Both the position numbers and the translations under genes were made by a program. 64,000 nt of DNA. Source: Liolophura sinensis (lineage: Eukaryota > Mollusca > Polyplacophora > Chitonida > Chitonidae). Positions 12,886 to 24,424 of the stretch are shown one piece after another. The stretch is taken from NCBI RefSeq assembly GCF_032854445.1, contig NC_088296.1:10640706-10704705 (forward strand). The letters are read 5' to 3'. The notes beneath the pieces were generated by a model, which was given only the letters and a program-made list of their open reading frames with translations, had not been told where the DNA came from and searched no databases. Numbering within the stretch: position 1 is the first letter of the stretch; the number at the start of each line of letters is the position of its first letter.

Positions 12886-13394
12886 ACATACTTACAGTGG
12901 CGTTGAAGTGAGTCGCGCTCAAGTGAGTATACTTTTCGCTTGGTCAATTTGTGACATCCTGTTTGCTACACCGGATAGGAAATCAGCGCCGGCGTCATCG
13001 GTGGGTCTAGAAGACCCGGAACACAGGTAGCCACACTAGTGTGATAACTGAACAACGCCATGCTGGCATATCTCTCAAATATATCTGTCTCTTAAATGCT
13101 GATTATTTTGCCTAGGCAATCGGGGCAAATCTCACCTTACGTGCATAACGGTAACTGTGGGTTTTCTGTGTGGGCAGGCGTTATCCTAATCTAATCCAGC
13201 GACTAGATTGTTTCCTGTCAAAATAGCGGAATGCTGTGTACAGATTACACCCCGTTACCTGATATTCTGTCGTTCCTCGGACATCAGTGTAAGTACGTTC
13301 TTCACTTATTTACCAGGCGACCTCCCTAAATCACCATGTTGAACATACCTGACATGACACCTTAATTAACTACCGATGTAAAAGACATGCTTTG

Positions 13395-13703
13395 AGTGAG
13401 TGAGTGCGTATGGTTTAACGTCGTACTTAACAATTTGTCAGTCATATGACGATGTAATGTGCTTCCTTGTTGCAGGGCGGATTTCTTCCGCTCTTTTATC
13501 TGAGACGACTTACCAAAGGCAAGTAAGAAGCCCCACCGAGCCATTATACTGATACGGGTGAACCGTTCGTTGCACTATACCCTTAATGCTGATTGCCAAG
13601 CCAAGAAGCTACAAGTTCCTTTTAGGTGTGACCCGACGTAGGATTGCTTCTGGATCTATCACTCCGAAGAGGCCACTCTACCAATGAGCTATCGGGGTCG
13701 GTA
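13395..13703 (-). mobile_element. Family B SINE, first subtype, antisense
   Basis: 'gagtgagtgagtgcgtatgg', the 'cttccttgttgcagggcgga' block and the head 'ggccactctaccaatgagct'. A flanking gctttga repeat on both sides may be the target-site duplication. Confidence 0.85.
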
Positions 13704-14099
13704 GGCTCGCTTTGAAAGTTTTACTGGAAACTGTTTCAGTTTGCTTTGTTTGTAATGGATAATATTACTTCTTCAAACGTGAACTTTGACTGGTAAATTC
13801 AGGGAAGCCAAGCGATAGAAAGCCAAACTAAGAGGACATAGTCACTTCTTGAATATGACTATAACCCAGTGATAGCGGGTTAGTGCGTCTCTTCAGTGTT
13901 AAAAAGCTTACTGACAGCCAAGGAAGCTAGTTATGACTAGAAAGCACATCGGGAGTGCACATCTCCGCCATAGCTAAATGTACAAATTCCCTCACTACAA
14001 AAAGACATTACTCCGTAGTTATGTCTTATCCTTCAATAAAGACAGATCGTTTAAAAAAATCTCGATTCCGATTATCACAATAATTTACCGTTCGGTTCG

Positions 14100-14700
14100 G
14101 TTATGGTTTTCATGTCAGACGGTTTTGCCAGGCGTCCTTTTGGTTCTGTTACGGTTACATGTCAGAAGGTTTGTCACGTATCCTTCTGGTTCAGTTGCAG
14201 TTCCACGGCAAAATGTTTGTCAGGCATCCGCTTGCTTCTTTTGGGGTTACATGTTAAAAGGTTTGACAGGTGTCCGTTTGGTTCGGTTGCAGTTTCATGT
14301 CAGAAGATCTGTCACGTATTCGTTTCGTTCGGTTGCGCTTTCATGTTAGAGGGTTTGTCATGCATCCGCTTGGTGCCGTTTATTAGGTATCCGTTGTTTC
14401 GTTTGCTATTTCATACCGTACGGGTTGTCATGCACCCATTTGATTTGCTTGCGGTTAGGAGTCCGATGGCTTGTCAGGCTTCTGTTTGGTTCAGTTGCGG
14501 TTCTAGGCAAAATGTTTGTCAGTCATCCGTTTGTTTCGGTTGCGGTTTTATGTCAGACGGTTTGTCCGGCACCGTTAGGGTCGGTTGCGGTTTCATGACA
14601 GATGGCTTGCCATGCAACCCGCTTAACACTGATTGTCGGATTTATTACGTATCCGTTTGGTTTACTTGCGGTTTCATGTCAGAAGGTTTATCACCACCTT
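14100..14700. repeat. 46-bp minisatellite, about 12 degenerate copies
   Basis: Units contain ttgtca(c/g)g(t/c)atccg, tttggttcggttgc and ggtttcatgtcag. The ttgtca word recurs at 14171, 14217, 14263, 14309, 14355, 14425, 14471, 14516 and 14562, a 46-base step with one 24-base partial unit. Because 46 is not a multiple of 3 and the unit has few stops in any frame, it leaves a 199-codon open frame (14103-14702) that cycles through all frames of the unit. I treat it as repeat, not gene. Confidence 0.9.
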
Positions 14701-14702
14701 GA

Positions 14703-15640
14703 AGAGGATTTGTGGTTTAATTCGGACTATTCGATTTTCTCATTCATAAACTTTCAGTTAAATATTACAATATCTCTTTATAGTCTTACGATATATCTGC
14801 AACATGATTGTCTCTGCATTTGTTTTATGTCGATGGCGAATGCACGATGCTTTACTAATGTGAATACTACGTGGCAATGGTTTGTTGTGATAAACTTTCA
14901 CCACGATCGGAAAACATATTTTTCATATCGATCGAATGCTTCAGCCACAAGTCTATGCACCACATTCAGTATTCGAATAGAAGGCAGTATGATTGCCTGA
15001 AAGGATTTTATAGCTGGCTGGTAAAATATCAATAAACCAAAAGAAGAAACGTACCCCGCAAATCAAGAAGGGTCTATGAATGGTGCTACAACGTTTGATG
15101 TCTGCTACAAGTGTAGGTGTCTTGTTCATGGGCAGGTTATACATGAGACTTCATTTCCTAACAACCAGATATTTATGTTACAGGAGCAGTCATAAATGTT
15201 AAATTCTGTGATCCCTAACCAAACTTCGATTACAATCGCACGTCGTTTACAATCGCTGAAGCAGAACACCGTGTGTCTAAGCAGCTCATCAATGTTGGTT
15301 AGACTGTAGATGCATATCTGTGCTATTAAACACAGCTCGTTATAGATCTGATTAATGCTGCGTTGTGCAGGATCAGTTTAGCAAAATTACATACAAGTAC
15401 AAAACAGGTCGACAGTAACAGAATTCCTCTTTCCTTCTGGAAGCATTCTTGTTTACCAGAAGCGTAATTGGACCGGAAGGCATTGTAAATAACACGGCAA
15501 TTTTTTGGAACGGGCTTCTTTTCCGGGAGGGCCTGGATAAGACGTGACCCGAAAGCAAATGGTACCGGAATAAGAAAATAGCTTATCTGGTGATAAACAA
15601 CGTCGTGAATACGCGGAACATTTCTCAACCTAATATAACA
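14703..15640. other. No gene seen
   Basis: Open frames of up to 132 codons have no recognised domain. No repeat family is identified before the family C copy at 15645. Confidence 0.4.
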
Positions 15641-15644
15641 AAAG

Positions 15645-15890
15645 ACTACTGTCCAGAGAGTAAAACCAGAGCAATGATGCCAGTGTGATAATTGGCCACC
15701 GGTCACACGTAGCCGTGTGAAATACGGCCACTTCTCAGTTTACCTCAGTCATGGTTTTTATACAAATTGTTCTTGTAAATGCTTAAATAGTAACAACATA
15801 CACCCCCTCCCCCCCCCCCCCCCACACACACACACACAAGCATTATGGCTTAGCAGAATTATATACAATGTTGCAGTGACGTCTAACACC
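15645..15890 (+). repeat. Family C repeat containing a (C)n(AC)n microsatellite
   Basis: 'gagagtaaaaccagagca', 'cagtttacctcagtcatggt', then C-run plus (CA)n at 15804-15838 exactly where other copies read 'acacgcccctagcac', then 'cattatggcttagcagaatt'. Confidence 0.8.
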
Positions 15891-15984
15891 GTCAGCAGCT
15901 AGAGCAATAGCGAAAAGAGCCTTGGAAGTTGACAAGCGAAAAGTGCGTTTTGATTTACATGAGTCCTCTCTGATCGTGTCGTAA

Positions 15985-16196
15985 TTTTACGAAATATCAC
16001 GGTCTCTAGAATTAATGGGGTTGCGTGTTTGAATTCAGCTCCCGATTGTTAGTTTACGGTCTTCGGTCAGTAAGTTTGTCATATACCTGCCATAGTTCAG
16101 TGACTCCCACCCGTCTCATCCCGCTTTCCTCTACCCGTGAAACCGACCGTTGTATTATGTGTTAAGTACTCTTGAGTAAGCTGTACACCCGTCATA
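15985..16196 (+). mobile_element. Diverged SINE sharing the family A tail
   Basis: A B-box-like 'gcgtgtttgaattcagctc' is followed by a body ending in 'aaccgaccgttgtattatg' and 'aagtactcttgagtaagctg', the family A 3' pattern. It may be an old or separate subfamily. Confidence 0.45.
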
Positions 16197-16475
16197 TGTA
16201 TCCCTCATATGTCATCCGCACCCTACAGGCGCCTTTATCAAAGTTTATCCCCTTTTAAGCAGATGTATATATTTATGTATTTGGCTGATCGATGCTTATC
16301 ATACTAAAACTTATTCATTCTTTTTATGTCGACCAGTTTATTACGAATGTTGTATGAGTTGTATGTGTGCCCGATGAATTATACTCACATTTATCAAGCT
16401 ACTGACCAACTTTGCCACGTGTGACATATCGAAAATAAAAGGTGTGATCTTCAGCGCTGGGGATTAGAAATTCCA

Positions 16476-16560
16476 TGTCCACTGCGGGATTTGAACCCGC
16501 ATCTCCTGTATTCCAACGACTGATCAACATGAGCTGCAATGTGCATACAAGAGACAGACT
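16476..16560 (-). repeat. tRNA-like sequence
   Basis: In antisense, 'gatgcgggttcaaatcccgc' carries a perfect B box with a 5-bp T-arm stem. The remaining arms do not fold convincingly, so a pseudo-tRNA or SINE head is more likely than a working tRNA. Confidence 0.4.
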
Positions 16561-17713
16561 TAACCAAATGCATCCGTGCCCCAAAATAATTATAGGATTA
16601 TTATGCACAAAAACTACATCTGTACCACAATGATATATATTTTTACTTGCGAGCATGATCAGCACATGCATTTCTACTCATATTCGACAAAATACAACGA
16701 TGGCAAATTTGCAGGTTTTCACATTACGTTGAGATGTCCGCTTTAGTTTTTAATAGACAAGCGGGATTCCTGGTGCCCTCCTATACTTGCTATGAGTTTC
16801 CTTTACAGGGCAACAAATTCCCCTCCTGTGAATTACACAGATTTCCCCTCAGCTGTATAGCTGTTGTTTTCCGGTTAGGCAGACTTGTAATTTAGCCAGT
16901 GAATCTTGATTATGGTATGTTTTGGTCTCCACTGTAAATAACCCGCCAATTTGCACCCAGGGAATCTGTTAACGGACAGGCCTCGTTAGGGGACCGCCCT
17001 GGCAAACAAGCTCCGACGTCTTTTGCCTGAACTCACGCACCCGTACCTTGCCAGCTCTAATCACATTAGTCCATTTACGATACAAGATCAGAATTATGGA
17101 TGCCTAATGGAATTGCCGGCTGGCCTACTAAACCAATTCTGGCTGCAAGAAGTCTAGCAGTTGGTAATGGAATGAAACTCAGCTTGCTTGGGGTTTGGGT
17201 CCTGGAGAAGACGGTAAGCGTAAAGACACCTAACAATGCAAACACATTGAGTGAGACGAGATCGTGTAGGATAATACTGCGTATTGCAAACGACCACGAC
17301 CTCCTTGTTTACATTACATCTCAAATGCCAGTAACTGTTAAGAACACGTGAGCGGGTGAACCATAATAGTGTGATAACAATCAGTGTGATGTGATAATTT
17401 TACAGATACTGTAATTAAACCAAATTTAAAAATAAAATTTTAGTTTTGTGAGTGTGAGTACCTATTGCTACCCCTGTTATTACCGTTATTCAGATCACTT
17501 TTCCTAACAAAATGAATACTGATTAGCTAATCATGATACTCGTACCACTATCATAATACTATTAAGATTACGACTACTACTGACAACATTACTACATGCA
17601 CCACTGTTACTAAGACATTTTGACCACACTTTGACTACCGCAACTATTACTTTTTCTGTCACTATTAATGCTCTTTTCATTCATACTAGTACCACAGTTA
17701 CTTCCACTATCGT
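16561..17713. other. No gene seen
   Basis: A 38-codon open stretch (17100-17213) ends at a donor-like gtaagcg, but its product is not recognised and it has no clear acceptor. The rest is plain AT-rich DNA. Confidence 0.4.
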
Positions 17714-18048
17714 AGTGCGTCCGCTTCGGGAGCGGTAGATCCAGGGTCAATCCTGGGTCGAGTCACACCAAAGACTTTAAAAGAGGAATTTGCAGCTTCC
17801 TCGCTTGGCGTTCAGAGTGAAAGGGATAGTGCAGTTACAGGTTGACCCTTAGCAGTATAATGGATCGGACGGGGCGGCTTACTTGCCTTCGGTAAGCCGT
17901 CTCAATGAGGCAGCACTAGATAAAAGAGCGATGGAAATCCGCCCTGCGACAAGGAGGTACAAGACATACACACTAAGGATTCGTTCGTCGTCATGTGGCT
18001 GAAAAATTGTTAAGTACGACGTAAAACCCCAAGCACTCACTCATTTCC
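17714..18048 (+). mobile_element. Family B SINE, first subtype, sense, head truncated
   Basis: 'gcgtccgcttcgggagcggt' lacks the first part of the head. The body 'cttacttgccttcggtaagc' and the tail 'ccccaagcactcactcat' are present. Confidence 0.88.
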
Positions 18049-18121
18049 ACAATTATTACTAGTTTGGCTACAGTTCAAGCTATGACCCTTACTACCGCTA
18101 GTATTATGCACGTATGTATCG

Positions 18122-18440
18122 TCACACTTAACAATTTTTCAGTCATATTACCACAAAAAGTCATTATATGTGTGTACCTTTACTGGTATAGGTATTCTTG
18201 TGACAGTGCGAGAGTTACCGCCACTGAAGTATCGTGCCGAAAACACATGACCCCCCGCCCAGCCACATTATACTGACACCGGGCCAACCAGTCATGTTTC
18301 CTTGCTCTAACCTCTCAATGCTAAGCGCCAAGTAGCATCCAGTACTATATTTTCGATCTATGGTATGACCCTATCCGGGTTTGATCCCAGTCTCTCCAGA
18401 CTTCGAGGCGGACGCTCCGACCATTAGAACACCGAAGCAG
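18122..18440 (-). mobile_element. Family B SINE, second subtype, antisense
   Basis: 'cacacttaacaatttttcag', 'cattatactgacaccgggcc' and the antisense head 'ggcggacgctccgaccatta'. It sits about 70 bases from an opposite-strand family B copy, so the two could pair as an inverted repeat. Confidence 0.85.
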
Positions 18441-18777
18441 TCGCCGTTACATGTATTTCTATACCCAATATATCGCTTTACTTTCCTGTTATCAGTACTA
18501 TTTGTGAGTTTATTTCTTTATTTAATCGTTGTTTAATACAGTACAGACGATTTGTTTTTCACGAGTTTGCCAGTTTTATGGCCATAGGCATGTGTTTGGA
18601 GTAAATCACAGACTCTTAGGCGCATTATTGGCGATCTTTGGCACCTCCAGCATTCGTCATAGTGGTGGAAGTCCAGTGATTTCAAGCGAGCGTTATGCAA
18701 CAAAGCACCGTTGTTCACATGTTACCACCATGTTTCCTTGGAACAATGGCAGCACAGTAATGTAGAAAATTCCCCGT

Positions 18778-19012
18778 CAGAGAGTGTGATTGAACTCACT
18801 TCTCGTGTGATCAGAAGGACAAGCACCTGCTCTCCATTTCCTCTACTACGCCTCTCCGGCCCTATGTGGAAAGACCTGCTAGCAACCTTCAGATGGTGGT
18901 GTGTTTACCCCGGGCTCTGCCCGGTTTCCTCCCACCATAATGCTGACCGCGGATCGTATAAGTGAAATATTCTTTAGTACGGCGTAAAACACAAATCAAA
19001 TAAATAAAGAAA
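18778..19012 (+). mobile_element. Family A SINE, diverged
   Basis: 'gattgaactcacttctcgtg' is followed by 'ccccgggctctgcccggttt', 'accataatgctgaccgcgga' and an (AAAT)n tail. The tRNA-like head is eroded. Confidence 0.78.
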
Positions 19013-19104
19013 TATAACATTGTTTTTTTATTAATTGCCATTGCTACAAGTACTAATGAATATATTAAAAGTCATAACCATTAGTATAACGGTTTTTCCT
19101 TTCA

Positions 19105-19222
19105 GCTCTGCCCTGTTCCCTCCCACCATACTGTTAGCCGCGGGTCGTATAAGTGAAATATTCTTGAGTTTGGTGTAAAACCACCAATCAGATAAGTAAA
19201 TAAATAAATAAATAAATAAATA
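19105..19222 (+). mobile_element. Family A SINE, 3' half
   Basis: 'gctctgccctgttccctccc' through 'gaaatattcttgagtttggt' and (AAAT)n. It lies in the same orientation just after the copy at 18778. Confidence 0.78.
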
Positions 19223-19895
19223 TAATGGTTTTCTTATGTGGTAATTCATGTGAAAAAGTAACATATGTACAGTTGTCTTTGTACTGGGTCTAAGTCAAGG
19301 CGGAAACAAAGCGAATTTCATTAATTTACAAGGGTAAAATAACACAAAAGCCCTTCTGAAATATTGTTGACAAGAAGAACACCGCAGGAAGTAAGCTATG
19401 ATTACTACGGTATTTTATCGTTAGCCCAGGGTTTGCCAAAGAATCTGACTGTCATGTGGCAAAAACGAAATTGGTAGAAGCATTATCATCCTTAATACAG
19501 TTATTGCGGTTTACCGGGAGGGTTCTTGTATGACCCCCTCCACGGATTTACAGCAACCTGTCACTGTCAATAATCTGCTGTTCTCCGTATAAAAGGCAGG
19601 TTTGTTTCACAAATGGTTTTAAGCAAAGCACTTTAGATGAATTCTACCCAAGAGTAATGCGTCCGCGCAATGAATATCGACTACAGTATTGTTGCTCTAA
19701 AGGGGACTGCGACATATGGATGCACTCCTAAGGGAAGAAGGTTCGATTGCCTTTGACGTTATTGCAAATAATGTGGATGATACAGCGCCTTCTTTCATGT
19801 TTGGCCACGAGGTGACTGAAATACTGTCATTGTAGCGTAAAGTAATAAACAACACAATAATACATTTAGTCATTTACCGCTGTTTTTTCTGTGCT
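19223..19895. other. No gene seen
   Basis: No open frame with a recognisable product and no known repeat. Confidence 0.4.
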
Positions 19896-20210
19896 GTTAC
19901 TGCTACAACCATTTAAATACATGACCGCTACTGCTGCAACCATTTAAATGCATGACCACTTCTGCTACAAGGATTCAAATGCTTCTCTCTTACTGTTACA
20001 TACATGTACAAAAATTCATGCATATGACCGCTACACCCATTCAAATGCTTCTCTGTTACCCCTGAAAGATTCCAATGCATGCTTGTTACTGTTACAACGA
20101 TTCATATGCTTCTCTGTTACCTCTGAAAGATTCAAATGCATGCTTGTTACTGTTACAACGATTCCAATGCTTCCCTGTTACCGTTACATACCTGTAAAAA
20201 AATTCAAATT
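19896..20210. repeat. 61-bp tandem array built of two ~30-bp halves
   Basis: The clearest units start at 20039, 20100 and 20161 (attcaaatgcttctctgtta / attcatatgcttctctgtta / attccaatgcttccctgtta), a 61-base step. Each unit is itself two related halves ('gcttctctgttac' and 'gcatgcttgttac'). Diverged units extend left to about 19900. Confidence 0.85.
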
Positions 20211-20529
20211 TATGCGTCGAAACAGACATTCGAAACAGACCAGCTGTCAACCAGTAAGAACTTGCAAGGTCAATAATCACAAGGCCAATTCCTCAAAACG
20301 ATGTATAACACAAACCATAAAAGAACTAAGACAGTATATAAATGTCACAACAATTCAAACGCCTCTCTGTTACCGCAAATGTCCTTCTCTTTGAAATGAA
20401 GCAAGATCGTCAATGAAAGGTCTACAGACATTAACCATTTCAACCAACCACCCTATACGTCATGGGCTAGTTAACCTCTGTCAGGATCTCTATAATTTAA
20501 CCAATGTCAGTATACATTTGCTCTATGGA

Positions 20530-20860
20530 AGCTAAAGCCAGACTTGCGACCACCTGTAATGTTAAGGAAATACTCATTCGTGAACGGTGAACACCAGGCT
20601 CTTTCATATAACCGAACTTCATGTTTTATTCCAACTTTCGATGCTATTGTTCAACTAGTAGCAACTTATACAAGCCCTGAAACTACCGTTTAAACAGAAT
20701 TTGTTAAAAATAATGCAGTGATGTTAACAGTAGTAATGTATTAGATGTCACAGGATTAGAATTGCTCAAAATGCTGTATTTCCATTGTCTTTTATATACA
20801 AACACAATAAAAAATACAAAGGGATCAGATCTCGAGGATGCAACGTATTCATTGCCCCCC

Positions 20861-20891
<31 letters not shown>

Positions 20892-21135
20892 ACACACAAC
20901 CACACCCTCCTTCCTCCTTCAGAACCACAGCTTTAGCAGAATTTGGTAAAATATAATGCAGTGATGACAGTTGTAATGTAATATACATCGCAGATCTTGA
21001 ATTTGCTGAAAATGCTGTATTTTAATCACAGTTAATATATAAACAAATAAAAATAATACAAATGGATCAAGGCATAAACAAAATTTGGTAAAAGTAATGC
21101 AGTGATAATTGCAATATCTAGGCTTACTCAGCGCT
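20530..21135 (+). repeat. Family C repeat with its 3' part in three tandem copies
   Basis: The segment '(c)agaatttg(g/t)taaaa...atgcagtgat' recurs at about 20696, 20939 and 21078, each followed by 'gctgtatt'-type sequence in the first two. A C-run plus (AC)n at 20856-20900 splits the first and second. This is tandem growth inside one insertion. Confidence 0.75.
20856..20900. repeat. (C)n(AC)n microsatellite
   Basis: About 22 C followed by about 11 AC repeats, at the same family C position as the tract at 15804. Its length is likely variable. Confidence 0.95.
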
Positions 21136-21840
21136 ATATTCTCATCACAGACAAGAAGCAGTGTAACCCTCACATCACCACTTTTGCCGTGGTATCTTGG
21201 CCTTCGTCGGTTACCCCATCCCCCATCCCCTCTTGTCGCCCTAATTCGGATTGTCAGTTTTTTTGTCCAGGGCACGCGCCGTCCAGGTTCTACCGGAAAG
21301 GGAGCCTGGACGCAAATTTGACGACCTATTTTACAAGAATCAGACTTATTCGCGACATAGCCAAGGCTTATATCAAATTACGCCTACGGTTAAAATGTGA
21401 CACCATTTATGGAAAAGAAAGACAGTTGCGGCTTTTGTGCTTACTGATGGTGATATCTGACCGAAGTATGCCACTGAAAATAAACTGTTATCAAGACCTT
21501 GTACTCTTATTTTGTGGTTGTTTACAAACACGTTCCCTACAGAGAGGTTGACTTTGCCATAACTTCTGCATTGAACAGTCCACACTCTAACCTTTGCTTT
21601 TAGGATTACATTACATTTATTAACATAGGCGTATAGTGCTATTATTTCTCATATTTCCTATATGCATTGAAATATGGCGCTTTCAGAAATTCCTCTCATG
21701 CAAATGAAATATGATGCTGAAAATCGTTCTCTTTAGAAGTTTAGCTTTGCGATGATTTTATATTTTGATTGTGAGTTATGAGGTATAAGAAACACACCCG
21801 CTCTGCAAGGAAATGCCCAGAAATTTTACCATGGTAGTCT
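21136..21840. other. No gene seen
   Basis: Overlapping open frames of 118 and 149 codons on opposite strands share no known domain. GC content rises at 21180-21330. I cannot say what that block is. Confidence 0.35.
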
Positions 21841-21841
21841 A

Positions 21842-21918
21842 ATTTATTTATACATTTTCGTCTGATTGGTGTTTTAAACCATACTCAAAAATATTGTAAG
21901 TATGGCAGCTATTATGTT
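21842..21918 (-). mobile_element. Family A SINE, tail fragment
   Basis: 'tgattggtgttttaaaccat' and 'actcaaaaatattgtaagta', then broken off. Confidence 0.6.
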
Positions 21919-21999
21919 GTAAACAACATTTATGTAATCTTTTATGGGTGGATATTTCAGTTTTGCCCAGGTCTTGGCGAACGTATAAACATCGTATTA

Positions 22000-22334
22000 A
22001 CTAAGATCGCCACATTGGATATATAAACAGTTGTAGTCAACGTGCAAATGAGATGCACATTTAATCATCGACAGTTTATATACTAGTCTGGTCTACGATT
22101 TGAGTACTTACTACAATCATTCGCCTCGAACTTTCCTTGCTTCTTTCCAACAACACTGTAAACTGGTGACCGCTTCTCTTCTCATGATTGCGTTCTAACT
22201 TAGTATTTATATGCTAAGAATGCACTTTCGTAGTTCTTTGATGGTTTGTGTAAAACGCGTTTTTAGCGTATTGACGTTCTCATTATTGACCTGGAGCGTC
22301 CATTTTGGATGACGGCTAATATACGCATATAATT
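22000..22334 (+). repeat. Family D repeat, joined to family C
   Basis: 'gatcgccacattggatatat', 'cattcgcctcgaactttcct' and 'gacgttctcattattgacct' match family D. It runs directly into a family C 5' end at 22335, suggesting D and C are parts of one longer element. Confidence 0.75.
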
Positions 22335-22660
22335 AGAGAGTAAACCCAGAGCAGCGAGGGCAGCGTGATAATGGGCAAACGGTTACACGTGGCCGCAGAA
22401 ATACGGACTCTTACCAATTTACCCTAGTTAGGGTTTTATTCTAACTGTTCATTTAAATGCATAAACAGTAGCAAATTACACGTCCCTTAGCACCATGACT
22501 TAAGCAGAATTAGGTAAAAAATCAGTGATGTGAATTGCAATTTATTAGACGTCACTGGTCTAGAAGTACTCAAAAGGCTGTGTTCTCACCACCTTTAACA
22601 TTTAATCACATTAAACCAATGCAAAGGGACCAGGCCTTGGGGATGCTTAGTCCACCAGCA
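22335..22660 (+). repeat. Family C repeat, most complete copy
   Basis: 'gagagtaaacccagagcagc', 'ccaatttaccctagttaggg', 'cttagcaccatgacttaagc', 'gacgtcactggtctagaagt' and 'ggaccaggccttggggatg' occur in order. I used it as the reference copy. Confidence 0.82.
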
Positions 22661-22699
22661 GAATCCTGGTTTATGCAGGAATACAATATACTTAAAGAC

Positions 22700-22810
22700 A
22701 TACAGCGCAGTGAGTAACGACAGAGCAGCGACGACAATGAGATAGCTGACAAGAGGTCATACATAAGGGGTGAATGTCTCTTTCTATGCAGAGATTTTAT
22801 TAGTTTTGAG
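22700..22810 (+). repeat. Family C repeat, second 5' part
   Basis: 'gacagagcagcgacgacaat' and 'gatagctgacaagaggtcat' repeat the family C start immediately after the complete copy. Confidence 0.65.
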
Positions 22811-22818
22811 GCCGTTCT

Positions 22819-22992
22819 CTAGAATTTTTCACTTATACAACGTCAGCCAGCATTACAGTGGCTGGAAGATCTTCCCCTGTGCGACTGATGAAGAAACCAG
22901 CATCAGATGAACTTCAACTCACAACGACAGCATTGGTGAGAGGCTGCTGGGTCATTGTACTGAGCTGGCACGCTAACCCTGGGCCTCGAAGG
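22819..22992 (-). mobile_element. Family A SINE, antisense
   Basis: 'tttttcacttatacaacgtc' to the antisense head 'cattggtgagaggctgctgg...ggcacgctaaccctgggcct'. About 60 central bases are missing. Confidence 0.75.
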
Positions 22993-23776
22993 TTCCTTGA
23001 AGAAAATAATACGCCTACTGAGTTCATGTACTTGGATTTTTGTAAGCTTGGCTAACATGAAATGACATGAGCTTGTATGAGCTCCCACTCCCCCCCCCCC
23101 CCATCACCCAACTTGCAGTTTGTAACATACGTTGGGAATCTACAGCAGGGCCGACAGGAGTTAGGTCATTAGTGACCTTATTAGTGACGTCATAGTGGTC
23201 TGCAATGAGGTAGTTTGAAGTTTGTATATCCTAAGTGTATAACAAGTCGCCTCTTAAGGTAATTCTGGGTGACTGGACGATCGGCTTAAGCCACACGTCT
23301 CTACTTAATGTTTGGGGAATAACACTGTCTCCGAAGAGCACTTAAGGTACTTTTCTCCTTTGTCCCTTCCTCTTCGTCCCCACGACTGCGCCTTCCAGTA
23401 GAACTTGGCCTCTTTATGTCAATAGCAGCAATCGTATCAACGAGGCACCATTAATTATCCCTCAAGCTTGCGTGTGACATGGTGGGGGCGTAATGTGGTC
23501 TTTTAATGCTTTAGTTGGCAGTTTTACTGGTCAATATCTGTCTTGATCCGACAAGTACTTTAGATACGCAATTGTCTATTGACTAATATACATGGAGCTT
23601 AATTCCAAGGTGTCAAAAGTAATCCAGTTAATTCAGTTCTGTTCTGAAATGGCTGACTTATGTCCCACAAAGCGCTGCTTGAAGCAAAGTGTGGGCGAAA
23701 ACATGTGGTATGTTCTCCGTTCAGCACATAGTGGGCTAAAACATGATTAAATTTTCGGTACCTCTGACACATCGAA

Positions 23777-23950
23777 TGTGAGTTCAGCTCATGCTGGCTT
23801 CCCCTCCGTGAGTAGGTCTGCCAGCAAGAAGATGGTCGTGTGTTTCACCGGGGCTCTTCCAGGTTTCTTTCTATCAGAATGCTACGTGACCGCCGTCGTA
23901 TAAGTGAAATATACTTAAGTACGGCATATAACGCGAATGAAAAAAAATAA
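23777..23950 (+). mobile_element. Family A SINE, head truncated
   Basis: 'agttcagctcatgctggctt' through 'aagtgaaatatacttaagta'. It lacks the tRNA-like head. Confidence 0.75.
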
Positions 23951-24424
23951 ACGTATTAATATGGGCGCCATGCGCAAATGTGTGTGACGTCCCGTAGTGA
24001 AAACAGACGCGATCTCCTTTAAGGTGTATGCAGCTTGCTGATAGAGAAATTTATCAGCGCATACCGGTAATGTCATGTTTTGTCACACGACCACATCGTT
24101 ATAAAATGACGGAAATAATACTGACGGAAACGTTAACCCCGCTTCTAACACAGAATAACCCATTATTTTATTCATGGGCTGTATTGTTATTCACTTTTAC
24201 TTTTCGTCATATTATACGATTAATAAAAGGAAGAAGTTTTAAGGCGGTTTTGCCGTGAGCGACTGGAGGTTGGCTGTATTATATTTCCATGGCCTCAAGG
24301 GTTGTTGCGATTCATCTTTCTATTACACGCGGTTTTATACTGGCGCAAAACCCAGCGCTGAAACTTGCAGAGGCTCATAGGAACTCGCACCTTTTGCTTT
24401 TTTGCTTGTCTCTTCATTTTAAGG

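Noticed and set aside
14103-14702. 199-codon open frame on the + strand
   Set aside because: It lies wholly in the 46-bp minisatellite, moves through all frames of the unit and has no recognisable domain.
15326-15706. 126-codon open frame on the - strand
   Set aside because: It overlaps the start of a family C repeat and shows no known domain or splice context.
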